Of a DNA stretch of 64,000 nt, positions 1 through 11,225 are shown piece after piece (the first letter of the stretch is position 1; the number at the start of each line of letters is the position of its first letter). Both the position numbers and the translations under genes were made by a program. Source of the stretch: Taudactylus pleione (lineage: Eukaryota; Chordata; Amphibia; Anura; Myobatrachidae). The DNA lies in assembly GCA_031769625.1 (NCBI GenBank), contig JAUIMM010000040.1, positions 18,674,001-18,738,000 on the forward strand, given 5' to 3'. The notes under the pieces are model-generated. The model was not told the DNA's origin. It worked only from the letters and a program-made list of their open reading frames with translations, and made no database searches.

Positions 1-1223
1 CAAAGACCTGCTGGTGAACACACTGTCAGCTGAAGCGGAACGTGACACGTCAACAGCTCCTTCTTCATTTTCTCCCGCAACTGGGGCTGCCAGGAAAAAA
101 CTTAGGTATCCTAAGCAACCCGCTGGCGGTGATGCAGGGCAGGCAGGACCAAGTTTGGACATCTGGTCCGGACTGAAGGACCTGGCAACAATTTCTGACA
201 TGTCTACTGTCACTGCATATGATACTGTCACCATTGACAGAATGGTGGAGGATTACATCGGTGACAGCATCCAAGTAGGCATGTCAGACAGTCCATACCT
301 GTACTGGCAGGAAAAAGAGGCAATTTGGAGGCCCTGTACAAACTGGCTCTATTTTACCTGAGTTGCCCCCCCTCCAGTGTGTACTCCGAAAGAGTGTTTA
401 GTGCAGCCGGGAACCTTGTCAGCGAAAGGCGTAGGAGGTTGCTTCCACAGAATGTGGAGAAGATGATGTTCATCAAAATGAATTATCAACTTTTCCAGGG
501 AGACCAGCCTCCAGAACGTACAGAGGGACCTGTGGTGGTCGATTCAAGTGGGGACGAGTTAATACTTTGTGAGGATGAGGATGTACACACTGAAGAGGGT
601 GAGGAATCGGTGGATGAGGATGACATCTTGCCTCCGTAGAGCCAGTTTGTGCAGGGACAGATTAATTGCCAGCTTGTTTTGTGGGGGCCCAAACGAACCA
701 ATCATTTCAGCCACAGTTGTGTGGCAGACCCTGGCGCTGAAATGATTGGTTTGTTAAAGTGTGCATGTCCTGTTTATACAACATAAGGGTGGGTGGGAGG
801 GCCCAAGGACAATTCCATCTTGCACCTCTTTTTTTTCTTTGCATTATGTACAGTTTGGGGCCTAGTTTTTGAAACTGCCATCCTGTCTGCCACTGCAGTA
901 TCACGCCTAGATGGGTCACGTGTTTGTGCCGCCCACTCGTGTCGCTTAGCATAGTCATCCAGCTACCTCGGTGCAACCTTTTGGACATAAAAACACTATT
1001 GTGAGGTGTGAGGTGTTCAGAATAGACTGGAAATGAGTGGAAATTAAGGTTATTGAGGTTAATAATAGCATAGGAGCAGAAAAACCTACAAATTCTGTGA
1101 TTTTACAGATCCAAAACACGGAAGGGTGGTTTTGGGAAAACCAATCCAGATCCAAAACACGAAGAAAGATCCAGATCCAAAACCAAAACACAAAACACGA
1201 AAAGTGGCCGGTGCACACCCCTA
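1..1223 (+). mobile_element. hAT DNA transposon, 3' portion, cut by window edge
   Basis: This is the 3' part of the same hAT family found complete at 34664-39630, here in + orientation. It holds the last third of the transposase and about 580 bp of 3' non-coding sequence. It ends at 1223 in GCACACCCCTA, the inverse of the TAGGGGTGTGC terminus of the other copy. The two copies look nearly identical over the shared ~1.2 kb, so the family was active recently. The element sits inside an L2-like LINE tail that starts immediately after 1223. The 5' part lies outside the window. Confidence 0.85.
14..639 (+). pseudogene. hAT transposase C-terminal fragment with frameshift
   Basis: The fragment encodes the end of a hAT-family transposase. 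That protein binds transposon ends and cuts and pastes them in the nucleus. The reading starts in frame at 14 and shifts near 331-335, where a run of three C replaces the four C seen in the second copy. It continues to a TAG stop at 637-639. After the shift comes the hAT dimerisation region, with SVYSERVFSAAGNLVSERR and LLPQNVEKMMFIKMNYQ, followed by an acidic tail. One base is missing relative to the copy at 35.2-36.4 kb, so this copy is broken. The TAG used here is CAG in the other copy. Upstream catalytic residues lie off the window. Confidence 0.85.
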
Positions 1224-1425
1224 CTCCTAACTCCCCACAATGACACCTAACACCTGGTTGCTCATGTCCTGCTGCTTGTGTTATGCAGCTATGTTTATAA
1301 ACCATGTCCTTGTCCTACATTGTTTTGTATTACTGTTAACTGTTTTTCTTGTGTGCTCATTTATGTACTGTGTAAGGCGCTGCGGAACCTTTGTGGCGCC
1401 ATATAAATAAAGGATAATAATAATA
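1224..1425 (+). mobile_element. L2/CR1-like LINE 3' tail
   Basis: The sequence after the hAT terminus matches the 3' end of the LINE at 55380-55545, with shared wording such as CACCTAACACYTGGTTGCT and CCATGTCCTTGTCCT. It finishes with GGCGCCATATAAATAAA and a short ATAATAATA tail, which is typical of L2/CR1 3' ends. The hAT therefore jumped into an older LINE copy. Confidence 0.75.
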
Positions 1426-2056
1426 GTCCAAAAAATCTCTTCTTAGTAGTCAATAACAACCAGGGTCTTCGATGTATTCAATCCTTTTATCCTCAGTGGT
1501 GTAGTATATATAAAACAAGAAGAAAGAAAAGGGCACAATGTGTAGATTTTTCCAGGTAAAATACAAAGAAGGAACGCTAAAAGATCCACTAAGGGAACCA
1601 CTCTATCACAAAATTCACCAAAACGTACCCAAACTTACATAAATGTAATTAGGTTTAAACCTAAAGCAATATCTTTATATCGTGCACATTTAATCCGACG
1701 GGAACACCAGAAAAATGTGTGATATTTTTCAAAGGTTGGCGTACCCCACTCCCATTATGACATAGCAAAAAAAACACCTCAAGGTATCTTTTTCTTCAAA
1801 AGGATGCATACCATACTCACACAAATACTGAGTGGATTTCTCCTATAAAGGTATATTTTTCTTTCCTTTATTCATATATGAATTAATCCAAACTTCATAT
1901 CACGTTTAAAAAGCTAATTTATTCCACGTTTAAAAAGGTAATTTATTCCACAAAATATCCAATAAAAACAGGATGATCAAACAAAATAGTAGAAATTGGG
2001 TAAATGTTCCAAAAAATGTATGATAAGTTCCAATCTGGAGTACAAAGAAAAACTCA
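1426..2056. other. AT-rich interspersed repeat, left part, no gene
   Basis: No coding sequence is recognised. The tract probably continues at 2548-2588 and 2801-2935, beyond the two MITEs. Near 2905-2935 it has the phrase AACGCGTTTCGAA followed by TTTATCAAGGC, wording common in amphibian interspersed repeats. The class is not resolved. Confidence 0.35.
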
Positions 2057-2547
2057 GGGCCTGATTCAGACCCGCTCACAAGCGGGTCGAAGTTGGCCCA
2101 GTGTGCATGCGCACGATGGAGCCGGCTCCGTTGTGCGCATGCGCGAGACCCGGATAGCGACGGGCAAGCCGTCGCTCCGGGTCTCGTACCAAAGGGGGCG
2201 TGCTGTCGATGGTGAGTGACAGCACGCCCCCTTTGGTGGGCGTGCCAGGGGCGTGGCTGCCCCGACAGAGGCGTTCCCATGGGAACGCCTACCGTCTGGG
2301 GCCGGCCCCACTGACATCACAAGTGATGTCAGTGGGAGTGCTCTCGGCTCTGATAGAGCCGAAAGCACTCCAGGGCTTGCGGCAACGAGACCCTACCACA
2401 AGGGTCTCTTCGCAAGCCCGATGGTCGCGATGGTCTTTACCATCGCGACCATCTTCCTGGCCACTCGCTATAGCTGTGGGTGGTCACCCACAGCTATACG
2501 AGCGGCCAGGAGGCCGCTCTAAAAATTAAGAGGGACGGCCCTGATTC
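2057..2547. mobile_element. Hairpin-array MITE, copy A
   Basis: The element opens with GGGCCTGATTCAGA and is made almost wholly of consecutive hairpins. Stems are at 2069-2088, 2105-2142 (holding a 12-bp palindrome at 2118-2129), 2145-2185, 2189-2236 (19-bp perfect stem), 2269-2290 (22-bp perfect palindrome), 2307-2336 (14-bp stem, 2-nt loop), 2336-2370, 2373-2419, 2420-2453 (15-bp perfect stem) and 2459-2507. The right terminus is decayed (GGCCCTGATTCAAAG). There is no coding capacity, so it is inferred to be non-autonomous. The superfamily is not assigned. Confidence 0.8.
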
Positions 2548-2588
2548 AAAGCAAATGTGGTATAGATGGAAACACTAATAGTTTAGAG

Positions 2589-2792
2589 CAGAGGTTCTCA
2601 AACTCGGTCCTCAGGACCCCACACAGGTCATGTTTTCCAGGTCACCCAGCAGGTGCACAGGTTTACTCATTACTCACTGACACAGTTTTAAAGATCCACA
2701 GGTGCAACTACTTATTTCACCTGTGATTCTGTGCGGAGACTTGGAAAACATGCACTGTTTGGGGTCCTGAGGACCGAGTTTGAGAACCTGTG
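2589..2792. mobile_element. hAT-type MITE with 8-bp target duplication
   Basis: The inverted ends are CAGAGGTTCTCAAACTCGG and its complement, flanked by GTTTAGAG at 2581-2588 and 2793-2800. An 8-bp duplication and CAG-type ends are diagnostic of hAT. The interior is foldback. The same family recurs at 14261, and a related one at 51311. Confidence 0.92.
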
Positions 2793-2935
2793 GTTTAGAG
2801 TAATCATCCAGATCGATACATAAACCAAAACAGCATATACCTCTAATGCTTCAGGGAGCCAAGGGATTCATATATTCCAAGATGGTACATACCCCACATC
2901 CAACGCGTTTCGAATTATTCTTTATCAAGGCAGCT

Positions 2936-3260
2936 TTCTTCCATCCCCAGCCCCAATCACTTTCCTCTGCCCAAGCTCGTGTGACCTTTTCCCCCCAGCT
3001 CCCATCCTCTGCCCCCAGCCTGTCACCTTCTTCCCCTAGCACCACATTCTGCCCCATCACCTTCCTTTGTCCCCAGCCCCCATCACCTTCCTCTGCCCCC
3101 AGCCTGTGTCACCCTCTGCCCCCAGCACCACCTTATGCAACCAGCCCCTTCCTCTATCCTCAGCCCTCTTCACCTTCTTCCCCAGCACCCATCCTGTTCT
3201 CCTGCCCACCGCCCCTGTTCTTCTAACATCTCCCCTATCCCCTCCAAAATGCAGCCTGCC
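2936..3260. repeat. C/T-rich low-complexity tract
   Basis: This is an imperfect repeat of CCTCTGCCCCCAGC-like words on the + strand. Open frames here are compositional artefacts (Pro/Ser-rich). 3261-3597 is GC-rich and shows no recognised gene. Confidence 0.7.
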
Positions 3261-3597
3261 TGACTGGCAGAGATGTGCGGCGACATGACCTATAACGTCA
3301 CACCGCCGCGTTGCTCATAAGGTCAGACGGCACAGCTGTCAGCAGGCCCCAGCTGCAACTGAGCCACCAGGAAGAGCCCAGGCCAGGCTACAAGGGACGG
3401 AGCAGGGGCTGGGCGGTGGCTATGGGTTCCAGCGGCCGTGGCCTGCTGGCTTGAACAGGGAGTCTGCTGCCCTGTTTTGTGCCCGTCCAGTCCTTGGGGC
3501 CCCTCTGGACCCTGAGGCCTGGAACAGGTGTACCCTTAGTCCCCCCTGTCGCCGGGCCTGTTTTAACGCAGCATCTCGTGGTATGAAAATGGAATAT

Positions 3598-3930
3598 AGA
3601 GTGGTCTCATGACATAAAAGAGGCAGGTGGAGAAATGTGATGACATACAAAGGGCATGTGGAGAGGTCTCATGAAAAAAAAAAAAACGGGCGTGTGGATG
3701 TTTTTGGTGGAATAAAAGGGACATGTGGATAAGTGTGATTGCTTACTATGTGCATGTGGCAGTATCTTGTGGCCTAAAAGGGGCACGTGGAGTAGTCTGG
3801 TGGCATAAAATGGGCATGTAGAGGAGTCTAATGACAGAAAAGGGACACGAGGAGGGGTTTGGTAACCTACAAGGGACATGTGGAGGGGTCTGATGGCATA
3901 AAAGGGGCATGTTGAGCAGTGTGATAGACT
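3598..3930. repeat. Minisatellite, unit about 37 bp
   Basis: About nine diverged units carry the words AAAAGGGGCATGTGGA and GTCTGATGGCAT. One unit contains an A12 run. Nothing is recognised between 3931 and 4292. Confidence 0.75.
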
Positions 3931-4295
3931 GTTAGGGGCAATGGGAAATAACATAAGTCTTAGAACCTTTATTTCTTTTGCAAGCTCCTAGGTTTGGGGA
4001 TGTAAAAGTGCAACCTTTATTTTTTTCTAATCAGTATATGGATTTGTCTCACTCATAAAATTTATAAATAATAAAACTGATTTAAATAATCATTTGTGTA
4101 TAATACAGCAGAAGAAGGTAGACTGTGATTTGTTCTTCCACCTCAAATTAGCTTAACATGCTAGTCATGTCCTCTTTGGTGAAATTCAGTTCAAAGTAGG
4201 GGTGGCCGCTGTTACATAGGCGTTCTCTGCGCGCCTTGGCTACACCTCTGCATGAGGCCCCCCTGAACCAAATGCCGGTGTGCACTGCACACACT

Positions 4296-5349
4296 GGGCC
4301 TGATTCAGAGATATACGCTAATGCATTTGCAAGTGCTATCTCTTACAGATTAAAATTGCTAAAATATGATAACGGGCCTGATTCACTATGGATCGCTATT
4401 CTGCTTATACGCACGCAATGCAGTTTTTAATATCAGCGGTGACATGTTACTGTTTGCATTCACATTGCGATCGCAGCCTGACCTAAGGATGCCCACTTCT
4501 CCTTTCTCACATCCATATACTTGGCCAACATAGAGAAACAATTAGTAACATCAGACCCATACGCACAGTTAATAAAGCCCAGACCTCATTCAGGAATTTC
4601 TTACTTCAGCGCACGCTATAAGTCCTCAGGTGGCGTCTGGTATTGCAGTGGTTAATTCATGCACGCCCATGCAACCGCATTGAAACGCACTGGCACGTCT
4701 TTGTTCACCCAACCACCAACCCCCGTCACCACCCACAAACGGCACTTCCTGTCAATCACTCTGCCATGGATCTGCATAACCTCTGCAGTTCCGATCGGAG
4801 CGTTTGGCCAGCAGACACGCACTGTGATGCATGTGCAGTGCAAATTAATCGACCGATTGCATGCGTATAAGCAACTGCGTTCCTTGCTGAATCAGGCCGA
4901 ATGTCTTCCAAAAATACAGCCAACCATAGGGATGCCTACTGCTGCCTTCTCATATCTGTCCGATGATGTGCAACAGCGTAATCATCAATACCATTGACGC
5001 ACATTGGGCAGTCACGCAGCATGTACTGTAAGTCAAGTCTGACCAGCCGCAAACACTGCAGATCTTCTGACATGCAAAGAGCTCTCATGCTGCAAAAGAG
5101 ATCGCAATGGACAATTTTCGCACGTTCACGAAATGGCATTTAAACGGTCAGACACTTCTGCGTACCTTGCCACCCCCCAGTTACTACCCCTAAAGGTGAC
5201 TTCCTGTAACTCACTTTGCAAGTGATTCCTATGTGCGAAAGTAATTGCAATGCAATCGCTGCGCGTGCAGTGTGTGGCTTAAGCGCATTTGTAAACAATC
5301 GCTCAATCTGCGAAAATATTGGCTTTGCACAAATCTCTGAATCCGGCCC
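4296..5349. mobile_element. GGCCTGATTCAG-type MITE (outer) with 3-bp duplication
   Basis: It starts GGGCCTGATTCAGAG, ends CTCTGAATCCGGCCC, and is flanked on both sides by ACT (4293-4295, 5350-5352). The interior near 5150-5250 resembles the other members at 43.2 and 58.6 kb. A second element of the same kind is nested inside at 4374-4898. Confidence 0.7.
4374..4898. mobile_element. GGCCTGATTCAG-type MITE nested in the previous one
   Basis: It opens GGGCCTGATTCAC and closes GCTGAATCAGGCC. Its interior (CACCCACAAACGGCACTTCC and the following CAATCAC) matches the 58608-59207 family. No clear target duplication is seen. Confidence 0.65.
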
Positions 5350-6999
5350 ACTGCACCTATGGTGGTTACTCCACCAAATTGTGTGCCCATTGCTTTCCAA
5401 GTATTCACTGCAGAGTTACTTGATAATATAAGATTATGAGGTTAAAGATCCTGTGCTTTTTTTTTTTTTTAGAGGTCACAGAAACAAAAGGTCAGTGACA
5501 GGACATTGAAGTGATGAGATCACATTGCACAGTAAATATAGTTGATATTTCAATAAAGTATTCTTATATTGGTATCACATTTGCTGCGAGCTATGTAAGT
5601 GGGAGGTGACGAGAGATGATGGGCAGCAGGGAGTGGCGCTGTGCAGCCGGTAATCCCTGGTAGCAGGCTGATTTTAACATTTGTTTTTCTCCCCTGTGAA
5701 ATTTGCAACCGTTTTTTAAAAAATACTGCGGCTATTGGGAGCACGCATACCCGCGCTATTTCAAAAATGGTTGCGATGTTCGCCATTAAAGTAAAATAAT
5801 AGATATTTAGAATTTTGGAACTCCAAGTAAGCTGATCAGAATTCACTATTTGCATAAAGAAATCTAAAGAGTACCGCCCATACAATGCGCATGCACGGTT
5901 GGCACCAACACAAGGTTTCAATTCTGAACGCACTGATTTGCAGGGTCAGTATGGTGCAATTTATACACAGCAGACAATATAGGAGTAACCTTAGAAACAC
6001 ACAGTACAGTTTAGATACACTGGTCACTACACCATAGGTTACAGGTAAAAACAATGCAACTGGTAAAGCTTTCAACTGTCTTCCTGAGCCAAGGTAACCT
6101 CTTGCTTGTCATCATCCATGTGTGCTTATGTCCTCAGGTGCTCGCCACTCAGAGCAGCAAAGTGGCAGTTAACAGTTAATAACAGGTTCTTATGGAAAGC
6201 ATATGCATTTACCAAACAAGCTGTAACTACAAGCAATGTTGGATAAAACAAGTGATCACAAAATCTGTAATCACTTACAAAATGTAAATCTATTTTCATA
6301 CATGGAATTGTAGTGCTATATTTACACACTGTTATGTTGGAAATTGTGCAATGTTCGTAAACAATATAAACACTAATTTATAACAAAGCGTGATATTGAA
6401 AAGCAATATTTATGTATATAGAAAATATAAAATATGAATTAAACGTACAGAAAGTTATTTATTATTGTACATCATTCAGTTTTGGTATTTGACTTTGACA
6501 CCACGTAATTGTTTGCTGACAAAATGAACCACATTTTGGCAATGAAACAAGACAACTTCTGCTCTGCATAGGTTATTGGGGACAGTCATATTTAAGGACA
6601 AATGTGACACTAATTTACAGATAAATAAAAAGTATATGGACATATTCATGGCAAAGATTTACTAAACACATTATTTTGCCTTCCCTGTCATAGACTGATT
6701 GCACTCCTCGGCACTAAGCATAAACTCTGCATGCTGATACACCAAAGGGATTATAGATTGTTTTCCTTGCAGTGTCATTGAGCAGCCCGTGTGATGACAT
6801 CAACAAGGAGCTGTGCTAACCTGGAAAGTTGGGAGAAACTAATGAATGACATGTATAGACATCAGAAGTTACTGTTATTATAAACACACTATTTTTTTAA
6901 AGAAATGTATATAACTAACGTACTTAGTGCAGTATGTTATATACAAGCATGTCACATGGAGCATTATATATATATACATATATAATTGTTTCCTTGTAG
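5350..6999 (+). other. Upstream wnt2 intron sequence, no gene seen
   Basis: This stretch is AT-rich, has no convincing open frame and holds no other recognised repeat. It should be the intron before the wnt2 exon at 7000. It ends in a pyrimidine-poor but usable acceptor, TTGTTTCCTTGTAG, at 6986-6999. No preceding Wnt exon was found at 1-6999. Confidence 0.5.
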
Positions 7000-7264
7000 G
7001 CTGTAAAAAGGTTTATGAAACAAGAATGCAAGTGCCATGGAGTAAGTGGATCCTGTTCGCTAAGGACATGCTGGCTGACTGTGGGAGATTTTCGAAAATC
7101 GGGAGACTTCTTGCGAAAAAAATATAATGGCGCCATACAAGTTGTTATGAATCAGGATGGTACCGGGTTCACCGTGGCAAACAAAAGATTTAATAAACCG
7201 ACTACCAACGATCTGGTTTACTTTGAGAATTCGCCTGACTACTGCATCAGAGACAAGGGTGCCG
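7000..7264 (+). CDS. wnt2: Wnt2 penultimate exon (partial gene)
   Basis: This exon encodes 88 codons plus one base of a secreted Wnt ligand, the lipid-modified glycoprotein that binds Frizzled and LRP5/6. The acceptor is TTCCTTGTAG before 7000 and the donor is GCCG|GTAAGC at 7264/7265. The exon begins in phase 0 and ends in phase 1. It contains [10 protein letters not shown], in which the serine is the Porcupine palmitoleoylation site, then SLRTCW. Next come [20 protein letters not shown] and [15 protein letters not shown], wording typical of Wnt2 rather than Wnt2b, which has VYFDNSPDYC and different residues after the W. The continuation is the exon at 49679. Exons for the signal peptide and N-terminal half lie upstream of the window. 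Confidence 0.93.
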
Positions 7265-7919
7265 GTAAGCTCTGAAATCATGGAAATGCCATTATATAAA
7301 GCCTATGTGTGTTAAATGGAAAACTATAACTTGCAGTTGTGTATACATATAGTATAAGAATGATTTGTGAAGTTCAGAAATATAGATACACACTATGGCA
7401 TGCTCTTTGCAAAATTCCATGCAGTGACGGGGGTTGGCTGGAGTCGGGGTGTGTGTCGGGGGCATGCCGGTGTCGGGGACTGCATCAGAAGCTACTGGGG
7501 CCAGTGTCGCAGACTGTGTCAGAAGATACTGGGTGTGGTGTCGGGGACTGCGTCCATTGATACTCGGGGACAAATTCCGTCTGATTTTCTGAGCAACCGT
7601 TGGGTTGATCAGAGGTCTAGTTATGTGGCCGATGTCCAACCAATCGTGCAACACGGCGAATTAGAGAAGCAGCAAGTGGGCTTCTCAGTAGACAGTGCAT
7701 TGGCTGCAGCATTAGCATAAATTTGCAGGAGCAGCTGCGACAAAAGTCACAGCCCCTACTGCTCTAGTGTCCACCTCTGAATCACCCCCATAGTTACAGT
7801 AGGATTTAATGCTATAAGAAAAGCTTACTTGCTGTATGTACAACAGAATTACAAAAAGTTGTATTTTTTGTTTCTCCATAGTAGTCCATGTAATATTTAT
7901 GTTGTATGGACTGTGTATG

Positions 7920-7924
<5 letters not shown>

Positions 7925-7957
<33 letters not shown>
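7925..7957. repeat. (TA)n microsatellite
   Basis: This is a run of about 16 TA dinucleotides. 7265-7924 and 7958-8362 otherwise show no recognised feature. 7430-7560 is a GTGTCGGGG-rich stretch. Confidence 0.9.
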
Positions 7958-7960
<3 letters not shown>

Positions 7961-8365
7961 GATTGTTTGCAAACAACTCATAGGTCATCTGTCAGAAAAG
8001 TTAAATGATAGCCCATTTGAGTCAATATAAGCTTTAATCCCTTTGCTGGTAAGGACAGGTGGGACACTTGTCCTCAGCACTGTTGTGGTTCCAATGGGGC
8101 GGTAAACTTACCTAAACAAGAACAAAAAGGACTTAGCTGACACTGGCGCTCACAATGCTGTCTGTGTATGGGTAATTAATCAGTTGCAGCTGCCAAAAAA
8201 ATAAAATTGTGTACTATTTACAAGAGCATATATTAAGAATCTGCGCAATTCTATATTTTATACCTATAAACTGTTTAAATAATCTATTATTTATTGCCAC
8301 AATCTCTAAGGCATATGAGACTCTATTTATAAAATACACATGAAATACATTATAAAAAGCACTTA

Positions 8366-9254
8366 GGGCTCTATTTACTACAATCCGCATTTTTAATGCA
8401 GATTGTAGTGTGATATTATCGACTGAATTCGCATTGCGAATTCAGGCAATATCACAGGTATTTACTACAAATCCCTTGCAGGGACAGAGCTTGCGAGAAA
8501 GTTCCGTCCCTGCGAATCCCCTCCGCACACTAGTTACTGTATTTTCACAAAAAATACTGTGACAAAGTACCCGCGCATGCGCCGACCGGCCACCGCTGCT
8601 AACCCCCCCGCCTGGCGCTAAGCTCCGCCCCCTGGGATTGCGGACCCCCCCTACCTTAGTAGCACTTGCCTGCAGTCATCGGTGCTCCGGTGATGTCTTC
8701 CATGCCTCCGGTCAGCTGATATCCCATACTGCACTGGGACCCGATCACCTGATGACCGGGCCGCAGTGCACCATGGGAGACCAGCTGACCGGAGGGAGAA
8801 AATCACCGGAGCCCTCACCACCGGTCCATGGAGTCAGGTAAGTAATTTTTTTTAAACATAGATCAGCTTGCGGTCTGTTTAGACCACACAGCTGATCACT
8901 GGGACTGGCTCCCGGCTCTGCTCTGCCTTTCAGAGCAGAGTAGGTGCCCGACAACCGGGGGAGACTCTGGATAATGCCACCTCCAGGTGGCGTTATTATC
9001 ACAGGGCTTTCCCCGGTATTTTTTCACATTTTATTTTTAGTAACTCTGGTCGGATCACATTTCCCATTACAATTATGGGAAATGCAATCTGCTTACTAAA
9101 AATAAGTGATACTTTGGGGTTGGAAGAGAATTTTATGAATTCTACTCCAATTGCCATGTAATAACTATAGGTGATACTAAAATAATGTGAAAAGGGTGTG
9201 AAAACACCCTTTTTCACTTTATCTTAGTAAAAATAATGTTGATAAATAGAGACC
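8366..9254. mobile_element. PIF/Harbinger-like MITE, TTA target duplication
   Basis: The termini are GGGCTCTATTTACTA and TTGATAAATAGAGACC, flanked by TTA at 8363-8365 and 9255-9257. A 3-bp TTA/TAA duplication is the Harbinger signature. The interior has a subterminal hairpin (8375-8412) and a GC-rich core at 8570-8830. There is no transposase. Confidence 0.75.
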
Positions 9255-9257
9255 TTA

Positions 9258-10040
9258 ATGTGTGACAAGCATAAAAGTAACTTTGTCAATATAGGTTAAC
9301 AGTATCTTGTAACAATATTACTAATTTTATTCTGCAATGGCTGGTCTAAATGGATGAGTCTTTGGCAGGAAAAGTCATATGCTGTCTGTCTGCCCCGCTG
9401 TATAGACAATCACCCACAGTGTGAGGTGTGCAGTCTGTCCGCTTATTGCCACTGTGTGGTATTTACACTGAGCATCTTCTAAAAGAGTTTTCTTAGTAGT
9501 TTCAATAGAAGGCTCAATGTGTTTCCATGCTGTTTAGCACCTATGTCAGGAGCAACGGGAAAGCAAACTTGCCTAAATCTCCCACAACACTTATAGTTAC
9601 TGTTGCTCTGACCCAGGTGTGGACTTGACGTCAGTTACCTCATTAAGCCCGGCCCCAATGATGATAAACATTTGTGGAACTTTCTGAAAGCAAGAAAATG
9701 TAGGAGAGTGCATTAAAGGTGCTAAATCTCCCACATACTCATGGGTACCCTCATTTAAAAGAGGGGGGTCCTCTCTTTCAGACAATTCTGAGAAGTCATT
9801 CTCTGGCAATCATGTGTGATCACAAGAGAACACCTTTGAAAAGATGGGATTAAACCAACGCAAGAGCCACATAGTATTTCTTGATTGTGATTAAATAATA
9901 CATTACTTTTAGTTTTTTTTTATTAAATACAAAACACTTTTTGGCTATTTTCAGTAGGTTTTCTTTGCTATGTGAGGAGAAATATAAGCTTATTAGTGAT
10001 GTTGCACAAACTCTAAATCCTTTGGGATGAAAAAAAAAAA
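9258..10040. other. Intronic sequence, nothing recognised
   Basis: No gene-like open frame, hairpin family or tandem array is seen. There are short A and T homopolymers near 9910 and 10030. Confidence 0.4.
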
Positions 10041-10041
10041 A

Positions 10042-10222
10042 AGATACAAGGGGAGATGCATCAAAGCTTCGAGAGAGAAAAAGTGGAGGTTACCCACAGC
10101 AACCAATCAGCTTCATGCTATAAATTTATCTAGCACAGCCTGTAAAATTACACAATTGATTGGTTGCTATGGAAAACTTTTCCACTTTATCTCTCTTGAA
10201 GCTTTGATACTTCTCCATCACA
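10042..10222. mobile_element. Foldback MITE of about 180 bp
   Basis: Inverted arms: GGGGAGATGCATCAAAGCTT on the left pairs with AAGCTTTGATACTTCTCC on the right. Inner blocks are AGCAACCAATCA and TGATTGGTTGCTATGG. The target duplication is not resolved. The inner CCATAGCAACCAAT word also occurs in the element at 22347. Confidence 0.75.
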
Positions 10223-11225
10223 TGTGTGAGTACTGCATAAATAATTACTGATGTTCTTGTTGGAATGTAATCAGCGCAAGATAAAGGACTTGCGGTAAAA
10301 GGGTTAAATTGAAAATGAAATTTGAGCATCCACATTGAATGAGTATTATTTACAATGGAAAATAATGACATAATGCTTGATACAAAGTGGATCTAATTTT
10401 AATGAGCATCTATTATACGCAGGATAATTTTTTCTGCTCAGACAATGTGACGTATTTATCGGTACTAATGGAAATAGCTGTTTCCAATGTTAGATAACAC
10501 TGTAGTGACTTCACTCTCAGAATACACATCTTTCTGTATATCAGGTCCTGAAATGTATTGATTATGATGTCAGATTTACATGGAATGAGCTGATGTAGAG
10601 AGTGCACTTAAGGAATGAAATAAGCAAAGATGCACTTAACCTGATTTTATAATGTCCCTCTCAAACTGTGCTATTTTCTCTGAATTTCAATTGTATGTCT
10701 GGTATTAACTGTTCGCTTAAGGTCACATTGAAAGAAATGACGTCTTTCTAAGATTTAAATGAAGTGCTTCTGTGGTTTAAATATATTATAAAGTTTCATC
10801 TTGTGCCACCTTTGACTACTATGTAGAATACGCAATCCCATACCTACACTAATCCAAGACCTTTGTCCTAGGGATGGGCATTGATATTCGATATATTATA
10901 CATATCAATATGTATTTCAACCCGGTGCGATACAGTATGTTCTTCTTTATGCAATATACTATATTGTGTGAATCGATTCTGCCTTTACGATATCTTTCCC
11001 AAATGCCTTTTTCCTTCCCAGGTCTCTATTACATACATTTAATGCTGTCCTGAGATTTTCTGAGAGAGCAACAACTTTTTTGTGTCTTCTGATACTCTCT
11101 CATAGAAGCAGCCCCTTTCTGAAACCTATTGCAGACTGCTGTACATGTGCAATGTCCAATATCAATGTTTGAGAATACCAACATTGCTTACATGATGTTT
11201 CTTCCGGAATGGGATTCTATATTGT
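10223..11225. other. Intronic sequence, nothing recognised
   Basis: This is AT-rich single-copy-like sequence with no convincing gene or repeat. Confidence 0.35.

Noticed and set aside
2004..2529. Several 70-116 codon open frames on both strands
   Set aside because: They follow the GC-rich hairpin-array MITE. Similar frames recur in every copy and have no protein character.
2057..2547. CRISPR array or tRNA cluster as explanation of the serial hairpins
   Set aside because: Hairpins differ from each other, there are no equal spacers, and no tRNA loops or invariant bases. The sequence is eukaryotic.
2846..3288. Pro/Ser-rich open frame of 126 codons
   Set aside because: Produced by the C/T-rich repeat. 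No start context, domain or splice signal.
1..6999. Search for the preceding wnt2 exon
   Set aside because: No sequence resembling the conserved segment before the AVKRF start was seen, so it should lie upstream of the window.
7000..7264. Wnt2b rather than Wnt2
   Set aside because: [10 protein letters not shown] and [15 protein letters not shown] fit Wnt2. Wnt2b usually has VYFDNSPDYC. A tree would settle it.
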